This document shows positions 36,401 to 48,160 of a stretch of DNA of 64,000 nt, one piece after another; position 1 is the first letter of the stretch, and the number at the start of each line of letters is the position of its first letter. This stretch comes from Gaeumannomyces sp. JS-464 (lineage: Eukaryota; Ascomycota; Sordariomycetes; Magnaporthales; Magnaporthaceae). The DNA lies in contig NGZR01000004.1 of NCBI GenBank assembly GCA_002197995.1, positions 3,410,001 through 3,474,000 on the forward strand. Direction: 5' to 3'. The position numbers and the translations under genes are program-made. The notes beneath the pieces are model-generated. The model was given only the letters and a program-made list of their open reading frames with translations, was not told the origin of the DNA and did not search any database.

Positions 36401-36603
36401 GTCGGGGCAGTTATGCTTCTCCGGAAAGATTTTAACATCGGGTCGGAATCGTCCGTCCTGGTCAGAGAGTCGCGTCGGCGTTCCTGCAGCGACGGAACAG
36501 GATCGAGTTTTGGCGTTGTCAAGGTCGGCAGGTTGGGGGTGCTTTCGCCTGCTCTTCCAATGCCGAGTTTGACAAGCTGTGGTGGGGGCGGGTAGAGATT
36601 CAA
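33421..36603 (-). CDS. Large disordered protein with conserved Cys-rich C-terminal domain
   Basis: About 1060 aa. The first 950 residues are Ser/Pro/Gln-rich and disordered. They include a Lys run (KKDKKKKKNRM, near 36240) and a possible charged helix (GGIRLEKEKQAAARAALASH). The last 75 residues (33421-33650) look folded: MLVVCCGCSFFQDMPSCVYE, then GISGAITTSVKCCWCGHNM and STSCCGGF. The CxxC pairs suggest a zinc-ribbon-like module. I have seen this C-terminal pattern in uncharacterised fungal proteins and know no function. Three single-base losses break the frame: near 36155 (A run), near 36003 (G) and near 34560 (G/C run). Each restores a sensible reading, for example QTSTSGPSPRSGPGGG. The start ATG at 36603 is the first in frame. 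Confidence 0.7.
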
Positions 36604-39600
36604 ATGTGTCAGATCTAGTTCTTTCTAATTTGGGGTTGATGGGGATCTGATCTGGCAGGTTGGGAGATGCGTGTGGTATTTGTGGGTGTGTGATGTGTAT
36701 TGTGGCTTGAGAGAGGGAGGAGGGGTGACGAGGCGGTTATTGAGGTTACCCTCCGACTTTTTTGTCACCCGTCTTTTTCTTCGCCCCTCTTTTCTTTTTC
36801 TGCCCTCCTCTGTTCGCCATGAATGCTGCTATAATTATGCCATGTTTGTTACCTTTAGTCGCGTTTCCATGTCCAACATGCGTTGGAGATTGCCCGACCT
36901 GTCGGCGGTGGAGGGCATGCCGGCAGCCGGCGAGCTGAGACCCAGGCCTGGGCGTGGTAAAGCCGACATTTTGACAGACATGATTTCCGTCCAGTGAACC
37001 AGGCGGGACCAATGAGAAGTCGGCAAGCAGGGCGGATGTGGGCAAGCGAGCGGATTGGAGACTGGAACTCTGCGAGGAAGAGGCGGGAGCAAGAAACGGT
37101 GTTACCGTCTCATCCTCTCTCACTCCTCGTCATTGGCTGCCCCTGAATGAGCGGTGGACTTGCACTGCCGGCGAGCGGCCTTGGCCTGGTAGACAGGCTG
37201 GTGAGTATAGATGTTATAAAACAACTGGCGAGGAGATATAAGACTCTCAGGCCGCGATGAAAGAACGAGTGTGGAAGAAAATAGAGAAGCGAGAGCCGAC
37301 GAAAACGAGCGAGGAGGATATCGGGGACTACCCAACCCCCGGAGATGCCGAGGTAGTTAAGATATCCGGCTTGGTGAGGTACCCTGGGAGACTCTAAGCA
37401 AGCCGAGACCCCAAGAGTAGCAAGCAGAGAGGCAAAAACGAGGGACTTGTTGCTAGCATGTAGCAGAGCTGTCCAGACAGGACGTGAGAATCCCCCCGGG
37501 CAGCAGGGCGCCTAGTGGGTAATAAGAAGACGAGAGAAGAGGGGTGTGTAGTGTGTACATAGGATAGCATGTACACAGGGCACACAGCACAAGGCGCCAG
37601 CACCCATACATCTCCCTAGGAGACGTGATGGGCGGGCGGAGCAGACTTGGACTACAAAGATGGAGGCCCCAGTGGCACCACGGGCGGCGCGGGCAGCAAC
37701 AGGGGGCCTGCCAGGTTTGATTACACGAGCTCGACGGACGATGCCGCCGGTCGACGGTCAGACGCGGCGGCGGGCTGCAGAAAGTCGGAGAGGGAGAGAC
37801 GACGGCGCCCATGTGTCACGTCCAGCTGGCCAAGCTGTCACCTTGATCCCTGCACCGCACCACTCTGACCGGCCGCTTGTTCTTGGGGCGCGTCTGTCCG
37901 CCCGGCAAGAGGAGGAGATCCGACCGAGAGTACCACAGCAGCATGCATGCCGCTGCGCTTGCACTGCATGAGTAGGATGGAGGAGGCCAGCGATGTGCCC
38001 GTATATCTGGACGTGGTGGTTGCCCGAGAGGTTCCATGACGTGATAGGTGCCGGCAGGGGAAGTTGTGGGTAATGGCACTCGATGTTTGTTGTGCAGGGC
38101 GCGGACGAGCAGGACGAGCACAACGAGCAGCCTACACACAGACATGAGCAAACGAAAGATGCATCATGGCTCGTTGATTGGAGTAAAATCATGGAACGGC
38201 ATTCAGGGGTCGTCCAAGACGGGTAGCAGTGGAGACAGTGGAGATGCGGCTGAGCAGCACACCCAATCAGCGGGTGAGGCCTCTGAGCTTGAGGCCTAAA
38301 AATCTCAACTTGTCGTCAGTCGCCCGATTCAGAAGTCGCCATCCACGCTTGCGGATTGCTCGGACGCCTCTGTGCGTTTCCATTTTCCTCCACAGATAAC
38401 TAGGAAAACGAGAAGGAGCGCCTTGCTGTCCAAGCTTCGGGGCTTGGGGATCGTGACACTGGCCGTCTTGCAACTGCTAGTACGTCAGTTGTAGGTGAAT
38501 CAAATCTCCGCGCTCACCCAGTAGAAGCCAGCCGACCCCTGCCTAGCCCGCCTTGAGCACTGCTCATTTACCGTATTGCGGCGCCCTTCAGGTCCGTCTT
38601 GCATCGGCGCTCGAGCTCCATGTAGATCGAACCCGACCCGAGGGCTTTCCTGCTGTGCTGTTTATAGTCATCCTGGGCGCGCCCCCGAGACCGCGTTTCC
38701 CCTCGACCATCGCATGTCGTGACCTGCTGCCCAGCCGGTTCGCCCCAGCCCGGCCGCCAAAGCTGGCCCTCGACGAGGGCAGGCCAAGTCAGCCGGACCC
38801 GCGCACTACTCCAACGTGCGCCCCTTTCGCGGGTGCTGCTGCATCTGCACGCTTTGTTTGCACACACGCCCTTCCCCCACCAAGTAGAAAGAAACAAGGA
38901 AAGGAAAAGGAAGAGTCAACAACAGCCCCGAGAGCACGACATGCCTGGGCCCGGGTGTTTGGGGAGGTTTCCGGCCTCCACGTGGGGTCACCCCAGAGAA
39001 GCGATTTGCCGCTTCCATGCGCCCAGGCGAAGGCAGCCGAATGCTGCGCAGGTAGCCGTGTCCGGACGTGCCCTTTTCTGCCTCGGCGCCATCACGCGCT
39101 TTCTGGCTGCCTGGGTAAGCAGCACCCAAGCATCGAGAACAGTTTTGTTCAGACTGCAGCTTGGCCAGTCTAGTCCCCACCGGCTCTTGATCAGACGACA
39201 GCGGCGTGCCTGACATGATTTCCCAATTCATGGCCAATCCCCGTGGCGCCTCTCAGCCTTGGTGGCTCCGGTCATCATCCTCGTTCATGCCGTGGAACTC
39301 CGGGCTTTCGTTTTCGTGACTGCGCTGCGGACGCTTCTAACGGCTAGTCCGGGTCGGTATATCCAAGGCCATCAGGGACAGCCATGGGCGAGACTGTCCT
39401 TACGGGTTCTTCATGGCTGAATAGGGATGAATAATCGGTCCTTTTCGATTTCTTTTCGTCCAGGAATAAAATCGAGATCGCCTCGCTGCTCAGCTGACCT
39501 TTCAGCCCTTGGCTTGGAGTCACGACATGGATCTATCACCAAGCGTCTGCCTTTGTGTTCCCTCTCCCCTTGGTCATCCTCTTGTCGTCTGGTGTTTGCT

Positions 39601-39817
39601 GCTTTCTCGGGATCCAGTATGCAATACAACGGTAATACCGAAAAGCCCAAAAGCCCATCCATTGCCAGCCAAGCCATTTCCACATCTATTCAAACGCCAT
39701 CCCACGCAAAAGTCCGCCAAGTTTATTCCTCGTGTTTGGATTCGGGTTCGGTAATATCTCAACAACCATGACTGCTTCAGTCACTCAAATCATCAACTTT
39801 ATCGTACCCTCCCAGGT
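36604..39817. other. Gene-poor 3.2-kb stretch
   Basis: Promoter side of the Cys-rich-protein gene and 3' flank of the MFS gene. The longest ORFs (for example 38553-39173) lack domains and codon bias. No RNA gene or repeat was recognised. Confidence 0.5.
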
Positions 39818-42386
39818 TTAGTCGTAGGCTCCTCTGCCATGCACGCTCTCCCTCGCCTCCTTGCCCGCCAGCCTGCCCTTGTCCCGGCCCTCGGACGGAA
39901 TGAGGCCCTGGTCCGTGACGTGGTCCTGGTTGAGCGTGTAGCCCTTGATGGTGACGCTCAGGACGAAGCAGAAGGCGGCAAAGGCGAGCGAGGTCATCCA
40001 GATGACGCGCAGCGCCTCGTTGTAGGCCACGATCAGGTCCCGCTTGTTGGCGCCCTCGGGCATGATCTTGATGAACTCGACGATGAGCGTGGCGTCGCGC
40101 GAGAACTCGTTGGCCACGGGCGCGTACGCGGGCAGCGCCGCCAGGCGCCCACGGAACGCGTTCTGGAAGATGGACCCGGACACGGCCACCCCGATGGCCT
40201 GCCCAAACGTCCGCAGGAACGAGAAGAAGGCCGCGGCCTGCCCGTTCAGCTCGGGCTCGCACGCCGCCTGGATCGAGAGGGCCATGGCAGGGAAGAGCCT
40301 GTTTGTCATTTGCGCGAAAGGGAGTCAGCGGGGGAGAAACGAGAGAAAATAGCAACATATATGGGCGAGGCAGTGACTGTCAACTTGCATTCCTGTGCCG
40401 ATGCCAACTGGGATGTTGAGCCAGATCCATTGCGCAACCGATGTGTCTGGGGAAAGAAGCCAGAGCAGACCGCACCCCAACGTTGTGAGAGCCCAGCCTA
40501 TTATTATTGACCAACGGTAGTGGCTGAAGGCGGAGGATTTCTGTGTTAGCTTGCAAGGTTGTAGATGGAAAAGAAAGCAGATGGACAGAGGACTAACCCA
40601 GTCAAAGCCGCCACAATTCCCACAACCATGCCGGCAGGCGCAATCGTCAGTGTCTCGGGGAGAGCGGCGACGGCCGAGACGACAGGGGAGTACTGCAGTG
40701 ATTAGGCGTTAGCAACATGTCTCTGTTTTGTCGGTAGGGGCATCTCATGAAGGGACGACAGCCACTCACGAGCTTGATGGCCTGGTAGTAGAGAACTATC
40801 GTTGCGATAGTCTGTTAGCAGTTATCCATCAACCGGAGACGGCGCAGCGCGCCTTAAGGAGCATGAAGCTTACGGAGAAAAAAGACGATGGACCACAAGA
40901 TGGCGCCGTGGAAGACGGTCATGATGTAATTGACAATCATGTCCCACTGTGAGTAGAGTTAGCAGTGATCATGTCTCGGCAATACGGCAGACGGCCAGCC
41001 CAAGACTCACATTGTTGAATATCCGCCTGCTGATAATGGGCTGCTTGGCCCACGTGAACTCGTAAACCCCAAACGCAGCCATGCCGGCAGCGCCCACCAG
41101 GACAGGCACGAGCACGCGCCACGACGACCAGGGGTACATGACGCCGCCTGTCGTGATGCCAAACAGGAAGCCCGTGGAGCTGGCGGTGAAGATTGCGGAG
41201 CCGGTCCAGTCGAAGGCGGCCAGCTTCCTGCGCAGGCCGCCGGGGATGGGCGTCTGATTGAGGAAGAAGACGACGAAGACGCCGGCGAAGAAGATGATGG
41301 GCAGGTTGATCCAGAAGATCCAGCGCCAGCTGACATTCTGGGCGAAGCCGGCGCCGATCAGCGGGCCCGACACGGTGCCGACGCTCCACACGGCGCTCAG
41401 GACGAGAACCAGGTGCCGCGCGTGGAGCGGCACCAGGTCCGTGATGACGACTTCGGTCAGCGCGATGAGGCCGCCGCCGCCGACTCCCTTTTTTGGCGTT
41501 CTCATACGTTAGATCCGTGTCTCTGTCTGAAATAAGGTGATGATCTGTTTTAAGCCCCCTCCTTGTCTGGCCATGACGACCTACTCACCTGGATTGTGCG
41601 CCCTGCGATGAGAATTGTAAAGTTGCCGGCCAGGGCAGCGACCAAGGAGCCTGCCAGGAACAGAACCAAGGTCCCATATATGAGCTGCGGTCCAAGACGA
41701 GCCATCTAGTCAGCAAACCATGGCCTGTGTGTGTTGGAGTGACCCAAAGAAAAAAAAAGACCAGCCACAAGCGAAATCTCCATAGCCTCTTTTGCATAAG
41801 CCCTCCATCCACCATCCCCTTCGCCACATCGCTCGCTCACATTCTTGCGTCCAAATATGTTGCTCAGCCCAGCCACGGTAGGCTGCAGCACCGTGCTGGC
41901 GAGCAGGAACGAGGTGCCAGACCAGAACGCCTCGAGCGCCGACCCGCCCAGCGAGATGCTGATGGTGGGCAGGGCGACCGACAGGCTGGTGGCGTCGAAC
42001 GCGGCGCCGAGCGAGATGATGGCCAGCGCGGTAAAGGCCAGCAGGAAGTCGCTCGTCGGGCGGAACACGGGTTTCTCGCCCGGCCCCACCGCGCGCTCGG
42101 GGACCTTGCCGCCGTCGCCGCCGCCGCCTTCGCTGTCGTCAAATGGCGCGCCCGCGGGGAGCGTCTCCTCGTGCGGCGTCAGCGTGCCGCTGTCCGAGTC
42201 GTCGGCGGCGGTGCCCGGCGACGGCGAGAACAGGGCGGCCGCGGCCGCGTTGCTGCTCATCTCGGTCTCTCCGTCCTGCTGCTGCTGCTGTCTGCCGCGT
42301 CGGCGAGGAGGGGGAAAGAGGGGGGACAGTGGGGGCACGGGAGGGAGAAGAGGCCAGTCAGAACCGCTTGCGCCACTGCTTGCCAT
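39818..42386 (-). CDS. MFS transporter, DHA2 (14-TM drug:H+ antiporter) type
   Basis: Plasma-membrane-type exporter of unknown substrate. Membrane segments run from FLLAFTALAIISLGAAFD onwards. Recognisable pieces are ATSLSVALPTISISLGG, GTSFLLASTVLQPTVAGLSN, FGRKN followed by MARLGPQLIYGTL, GRTIQ, GVGGGGLIALTEVVITDLVP, VWSVGTVSGPLIGAGFAQNV, SWRWIFWINLPI and SFLRTFGQAIGVAVSGSIFQ. The gene is split by about seven short introns. Clear ones in plus coordinates are 41706-41840, 41489-41588 (approximate low end 41488), 40947-41010 and 40812-40873. The frame across the fourth and fifth exons does not close perfectly (around 40870). Two in-frame starts are possible, 42386 and 42260. The second gives the more usual short acidic N-terminus. 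No biosynthetic genes lie beside it. Confidence 0.85.
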
Positions 42387-44087
42387 GACGGGTCAAGCGG
42401 GAAGGGGTTTCCCGAGACTTCGGGAGGAGGGGATGGGGTGTGCGTCTGCTTCATATATCAGAGTCGGAGCGTCTCGGACTCGACTTTCTTTTGGCTGAGC
42501 AGGAAAATGAGAAGGACGAGAAAGAGAGAAAGAGACAAAGAGCCGTGGGTGGGCATCTGCAGGCCAGGCCGCGACGACGCCCTGCATCCGGCATCCCGCA
42601 GCCGCATGCCAACACGTACGCACACGCCCTCTATGAGGTGGCGTGGCAGATAGCCCTCTCTTGGCCGTTGGGGTTCTGCAATAGGATGCGAGGACGGGGG
42701 CTGGCTGGCCAGCTGGTCAGCCCTGGAACCCATCCGGCAGCTTGAAGACACGATCAGATAGATAGCTTGCTGGCTGAAGCCAGAAACAAAGAGACTCAAG
42801 CCTGGCTTCGGCCAAGATGCCTGGGAAGACGTCTACCGTGAGGCTTCCAGGGTAGGCAGGTGGATGGCAAGAATGTCGCCTCTCAACCGTGTGCCAGGGG
42901 TTGCGGTTTCACAGTTATGCCCGAGGACGGCATCCACAAGGTTTGTCTGTTATTCCACGGGGCAGAGAACAGTCGAAGGAATATTTTCACAATCAAGGTG
43001 CTAGTACTCTGCAGGGCAGGACGGGGACTGTCGGACGAAGCCGAGGCTGTGTGTGTGTGCTGCTTGGGAGTCGTGGGCTCTATACTCTGCGTTGCTGGCT
43101 GGGCCTAGCTCCAGTTAGCTTGCTCTCGTGATTTGATGGATCCAGTCAATAGAGGGGCTCAACTCTCAAAGCCATCTCCCACCCAGCACCAACACGCCGG
43201 TGCGCCAACCACCAGACACATAACACTTACTCCCGTAGCACACATACCACTCACTCCCATAACACACACACCACAATTGCCGCGTACCATCATCGGCCGC
43301 GCCGGCCATGCCCGCGGCATTTGACGTGCCTCGGGCCGTGCGCCGGGCCATGCTCGAGCCACTGCAGCCCAAGGTTTTCTCGATCCGGCGGCTGCAAAAG
43401 TAGGTACCCCCCGCCAAGACGGTGCGGTCGTCAGCTCATCCAATGTCCGCCAACACACCTTGACTGCTTCCTTCGTCTCTGGTCTCTCTCGCTGCACCGC
43501 TTCGGCCGCTTTTCTTCTTTTTCTCTCATCCCTTTTCGATCCCCTCGGCCCGGTTGTGGGTGCCAGCACCTGTCCCTCTATCTGAATAGTACGAGGGAGT
43601 TCGGCTCGTTGACTTCGCGTCCGTCAGGCATAGAAAACCAACTGCACTGCACTGCACCGCACCCACGTCACCAGTGCTGTCGCGGTCGCCAGCCCAAGTC
43701 TTCCTCGGCGCATGCACGAACGCACACATATGCGTTGGCATCTGTCAACGCCCCCTCCTTTTTGGCAAGGCACTTTGCAGATGTATTTGACGGTTGCTTG
43801 TCCACGAGGTATAAGGCCAGAACCGCATGGCAGTCCTCGTCCGCCGGATAACTGCCTCCCTACATCCTTTCCAGGGCGTCCTGGCCTGTTTGCCTGCTTC
43901 CACCAATGCCATGCTCACCTGCCCGCCTCGCTGCCTAGTTCACTCTTGCTGACTCAAAGCCGCCGTGGTCCTAGCCCTTGGACCGGATGATCGCTTCTCA
44001 GGACGTCGTGAACGGTGAACGACTCAGGTAGTCCGGTCATCGCGCTTGTTTTGGTATGAGGCTCAATAATCAACCTCACCATATCTC
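42387..44087. other. Intergenic between glycosyltransferase and MFS genes
   Basis: About 1.7 kb holding the MFS promoter. A CA-rich patch at 43215-43280 has two or three imperfect copies of an ACTCCC(A/G)TA-containing unit. No supported gene. Confidence 0.5.
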
Positions 44088-47000
44088 TTATGACGGCCCA
44101 CCAGCCCTTCCAGAGCTCGATTTGAGACTCTCCTCCATGGCTCGCCGCAAATCCTCGTCCTGCTCTTCTCCTGCCCCCTCGGCCTCTTTACCCTTGGCCT
44201 TCAGTCTCCGGAACTCCTCCTCGGCCAGGCTCTGCCTTTTGACATATGCGAGAACAACCTCTTCCTCGTTCAGTGCCGCAGCCTCCATGCGCTGTTTCTC
44301 CTGGTGTGCGCTTTCTGATTCCTGCAAGGCTCGCCTTAGCGATTCGTCGTCCTCTTCGTCGGGCCTGGGTTTTTCAAACGCCAACGACTCCCTGAGCGCC
44401 CTCCTGAGCTCCTCCTCGTCATCCCCACTGCTGATTTCCGCGCTTTGTCCAGAGTAGCTGCGATCTGGGCCGTAGGATGCCTGCGCTTGCAAAGCTCTGC
44501 TTGACAGCTTCCTCTATGAGAGCTTGGTACTCCTCAACGGTGATATCATATGTAGGCCGGGGAGCTGTCAGCAGCAGATGAGGGCGTTTCCTTGCAGCCA
44601 TGGTCTCGACTGTCGCCGGCCGCGGCGGCCACCAGGCGCAGCTCGCCCACGCTGGCCCGTACCGCCTGCTCGATCTGGGCATCCTCCTCAGCGTTACCCC
44701 TAGATGTCTGCTGTACTGACTCTCGTATGGCACGCTCCATCTCGTCACTGTGAGCCACCTCCGGAGCCGAGGTACCTCCAGCGCCTGCCGCTGCCTGCTT
44801 TGCAGCCCAGGCATCCCTCTGGGCATGCAGCTGCTTGCGCTTATCAAACGAGAGGTTCCATGTGTGTCGAAACCCCATTTTGGGAGGCTCGCCTGATGAG
44901 GGCAGTCCGCTACTAGCTGCGGTTGATGGACCGGCAGCAGCCGCCAGCGAGGACGCGGCGAAGGGCTGACCAAAGGACCTCGTGGTTGAAGGTCCAGGCG
45001 AAGGCAAAGGCGAGACCGATGGTGAGCGGTGTCCCTCCTGAGACTCCTTGGATTTGTTTTTGAGCTGGTAATACCCCTTCAAGTCCGATTCTTTCGACAT
45101 CCACCGGAGAGTTATGTCATCCTGCTCCTGGCGCGACGAGCGCTCAAGATCCTCCTTGCCCTGGGCAAGCCTCGACGTGATGATGTAGTTCTGCCAGCTC
45201 TTGCTGAAGCGGTTGCGGAACTCAGCATTGACACCTTGCATGGCGTATGCAGGTATCGACCAGGCACCCGCGGCCGGCTTCAGGATCAAGCCGCCAATGC
45301 CCTTGCCGAAACCCTTGACGGCCCCGACGGCGCCCTCTTTCTGAGCCCCCTTCAGTGGCTGGGTGATCAACCCGGATATGCCGTCGTATAGCCCCATTCC
45401 GAACTCTTTGCCGGCAACCTTCAATCCGGAACTGAGGTCCGTAACTCGCTCTTGAGGACGCACCGTCTCGTCGTTGTAGAGCAGTGGCATGTTTCTAAAG
45501 CCGCGAGCCAGGCCCAGGCAGAAGTTCATTGGGGTCTTGATGCCCGTCTCAACTATGCGCCCCACGCCTTTACTAGTGTCCATGGCGGTATTGAGCGTCA
45601 CGCGAGGCGACAGATTTTGGTTCTGGCTGGAGGCCTCGCCACCGTCACGCTGACCCTGGAGGCTCGGTGCCTGGTCAGTTTGGGGTAGACTTGTGGTACT
45701 CCCCTGCGGCGAGGCCAGAGTCGCCATGCCACTTGAGGTTTTGGAGAGAGGTTGCTTCTCGCTTTGCGCATCTGCCGTGTCAATACTCAAAGTCGGGGTT
45801 GGAACTGAGACTGTGCTGGACGCGTCAGAGCTTCCAGAGGCAGGGACTACGGAAGCGGCTGTGACTGAAGTCGCATCAGTCTGCGAGCCGGCCCTGGACG
45901 ACTGCGACTTGGATTTGCCATGCGTAGACGGAGTGCCAGTCCCGCTCGTGGCCTTTTTGGCGCTCCTGAATAGCTCCCGAGGCAGATCCGCGACAGCCAT
46001 GGCGATGCTGCCTACATCTCCCAGCAGTGCCGCCGTGACGGCCGATACCGGGTCCCATGGTTGCCCGTCTGTTATGTATTCCTTGGGGCGATATCTGTTG
46101 TGTTGCTCATCAGCGGAGGCCGTATATAGAATGCTTTTTTCCGAGCCCGGCGGGTGCCCGAACTTACAACTTGAGATCAGATTGAGTGACGACACCACCC
46201 CGAAGCAAGACAGCTGCAGCCAGAGCAGACAACTTGACCTGCGAGCGCCTGACTCTCCACACAGCGACTCTGCTAGGGGCCAGAGAGCAGCGGAGGCCAT
46301 CGGTATCGAGAAGGTCGTGGAAACTTTTGCCTCCGAGGTCTGTTCCCTGCTCCTCCCGGATCCTGGCACCTAGCTCCTCGGCTCTGGCGAGCGTGGTGGG
46401 CTTCAGCGCCTCTTGGATTGCGGCGGCTAGCGTATTGGCCGTTAGTTGCTTGTACGGGACTGGCTCGGGACCCGCCCCTGCCCGGCTATCATGGATCCCC
46501 AGAAGGGCTGATCGCCAAAGAAGGGCACCACGACTGTTGGCTTTCCCAGCTTGATTCCCGCGGCTGTAGTCCCCGCACCGCCGTGGTGAACCACACAGGA
46601 GACGTGCTGAAACAGCCAGTCGTGAGGACAGTTGCCCAGCATGAAGACCCCATCTGGGATCCCGACCGAGTCGGCGCCAATGCCTCCCAGCCCTTGGATA
46701 CAAGGGCCCTCACACCCGTTTTGGACACTGCGTCGAATACCATCCTGGTCAGAGCGTTCGGGTCGTCGACAACGATCGAGCCGAAGCCAATGTAGACAGG
46801 GGTGGGCCGGCGGCAAGAAACGCCGCCAGGTCTGGCTCGGGTGTATACGAGGAGGCGAGGTTAAGGAAGTAGAAGCCAGCGATCGACACTTGGCTTCCCC
46901 AGTCGTTTGGCTTGGGAATCAGGGCAGGAGACCTAGACGCATCGTTTTAGTATAAATCATCCATCCAGATTGTTTAGGTAGCGGGTTAATCTGAACAGAT

Positions 47001-48160
47001 TCAAAGAGACAAATCCCTACATACCAGCAGTACGTTGTCGGAATCTGGAGTCTCGCGAGAAGGCCCGGGGCCCAGATGAGCGAGAGGGGGTCCAGATCCA
47101 GCACGCTGGTCCTGAAGCGGTTGATCACGTCGCCGAGTCCCTGCCAGGTCATCATCTCGACAAGGGCATACGAAACATAGTTTGTCATGACCTCGTCGGT
47201 GTCGGTGGACTGTATGTTGGCTAATGGGTGAGGAAACGCCTTTGTTGGAGTCCACGGCATCCTATATCATCATAGAGTTCTGTTAGTGCTCATTTGGTGT
47301 ACGGCGTGAGCGAGATCAAGGGCAGGAGTACTCACGTAAACATCATGTGCAGCGGAATGCCCAGCTTCTCGGCGACGTGGATATGAGCAAAGCTCGGGGG
47401 GTTAGCGATGATGACATCGGCAACAAAGGGCCGGTGCGAGCCCTCCCCAAAGACATAGCGGTCGTCCAGGGGCTCGTTGGGCCGGTGGGTGGGCGGGGCG
47501 GGCCCGGAGCCGTCGCCGGCCTCGACACAGGAGCGCCAACAGCCGACGAGGATCTCCTCGATGCCCTTGCGACGCCTCGAGACCTCGCCTTCCTTGAGGG
47601 CGTCGAAGCCGGGCATCAGACCCGGGTGCTTGACCATGAAGGCCATGAGCTCGGCCGGGTCGCCGCCGATGCTGAAGAACTCGAGCCCGTTCTCCTCGAC
47701 GAAACCTTTAAAGGTGGCGTGCGTGGCGATGCGGACGCGGTGGCCGTACGTTTCCTTGAGCGTCTTGCCCAGCGCCACAAAGGGCTGCACGTCGCCGCGC
47801 GAGCCCACGATCTGCACCACGACGTTGAGCTGCGGCGGCGGCACCTGGCCAGGCTGGCCGCCCAGGCTCGGGGGCACGTAGGACGGCGGGAGGTCCAAGG
47901 CCTTCTCCCGCGGAAAGACTTGAGACCGCAGGGCGGGGCCAGCAGGTCCCTAAACCTGCCGCTGGTCTGGTGGATGTTGATATCGACACGGCCGTCGCTG
48001 GTGACGGCAGCGCCAGCCTCGAAGCCGGCCTGGTTCAGTTGCAGCTGGTCATGGTGGGCGCCGTATGCAGGGGCGCTTCCTCGTTGGCACCGAGGTCGAC
48101 TTCGAGAGCGTCGCCGCCATCCCTGCGGGAGGCCATGGGAGTGGGCGTGCGCCCAGACAT
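44088..48160 (-). CDS. UDP-glycosyltransferase with C-terminal ubiquitin-interacting motifs
   Basis: GT1/GT28-type enzyme resembling sterol glucosyltransferases. The N-terminal Rossmann domain opens with [20 protein letters not shown] and [20 protein letters not shown]. The nucleotide-sugar site is [19 protein letters not shown] and [13 protein letters not shown]. The PH/GRAM domains of Atg26 are absent. The second half (44088-46095) has a conserved [15 protein letters not shown] and [19 protein letters not shown] region. Several UIM-like motifs follow: [48 protein letters not shown] and [12 protein letters not shown]. Introns at 47262-47335, 46933-47024 and 46095-46167 (plus coordinates) are in phase. 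Frame breaks lie near 48078, 47937, 46690, 46500, 44590 and 44487. Start ATG is 48160 ([13 protein letters not shown]). Confidence 0.85.

Noticed and set aside
39839..40510. A 223-codon ORF antisense to the MFS gene
   Set aside because: Shadow of the last MFS exon, with no family features of its own.
39818..48160. A secondary-metabolite cluster formed by the MFS transporter and the glycosyltransferase
   Set aside because: No backbone synthase, oxidase or transcription factor lies nearby, and the glycosyltransferase has a conserved UIM tail not typical of clusters.
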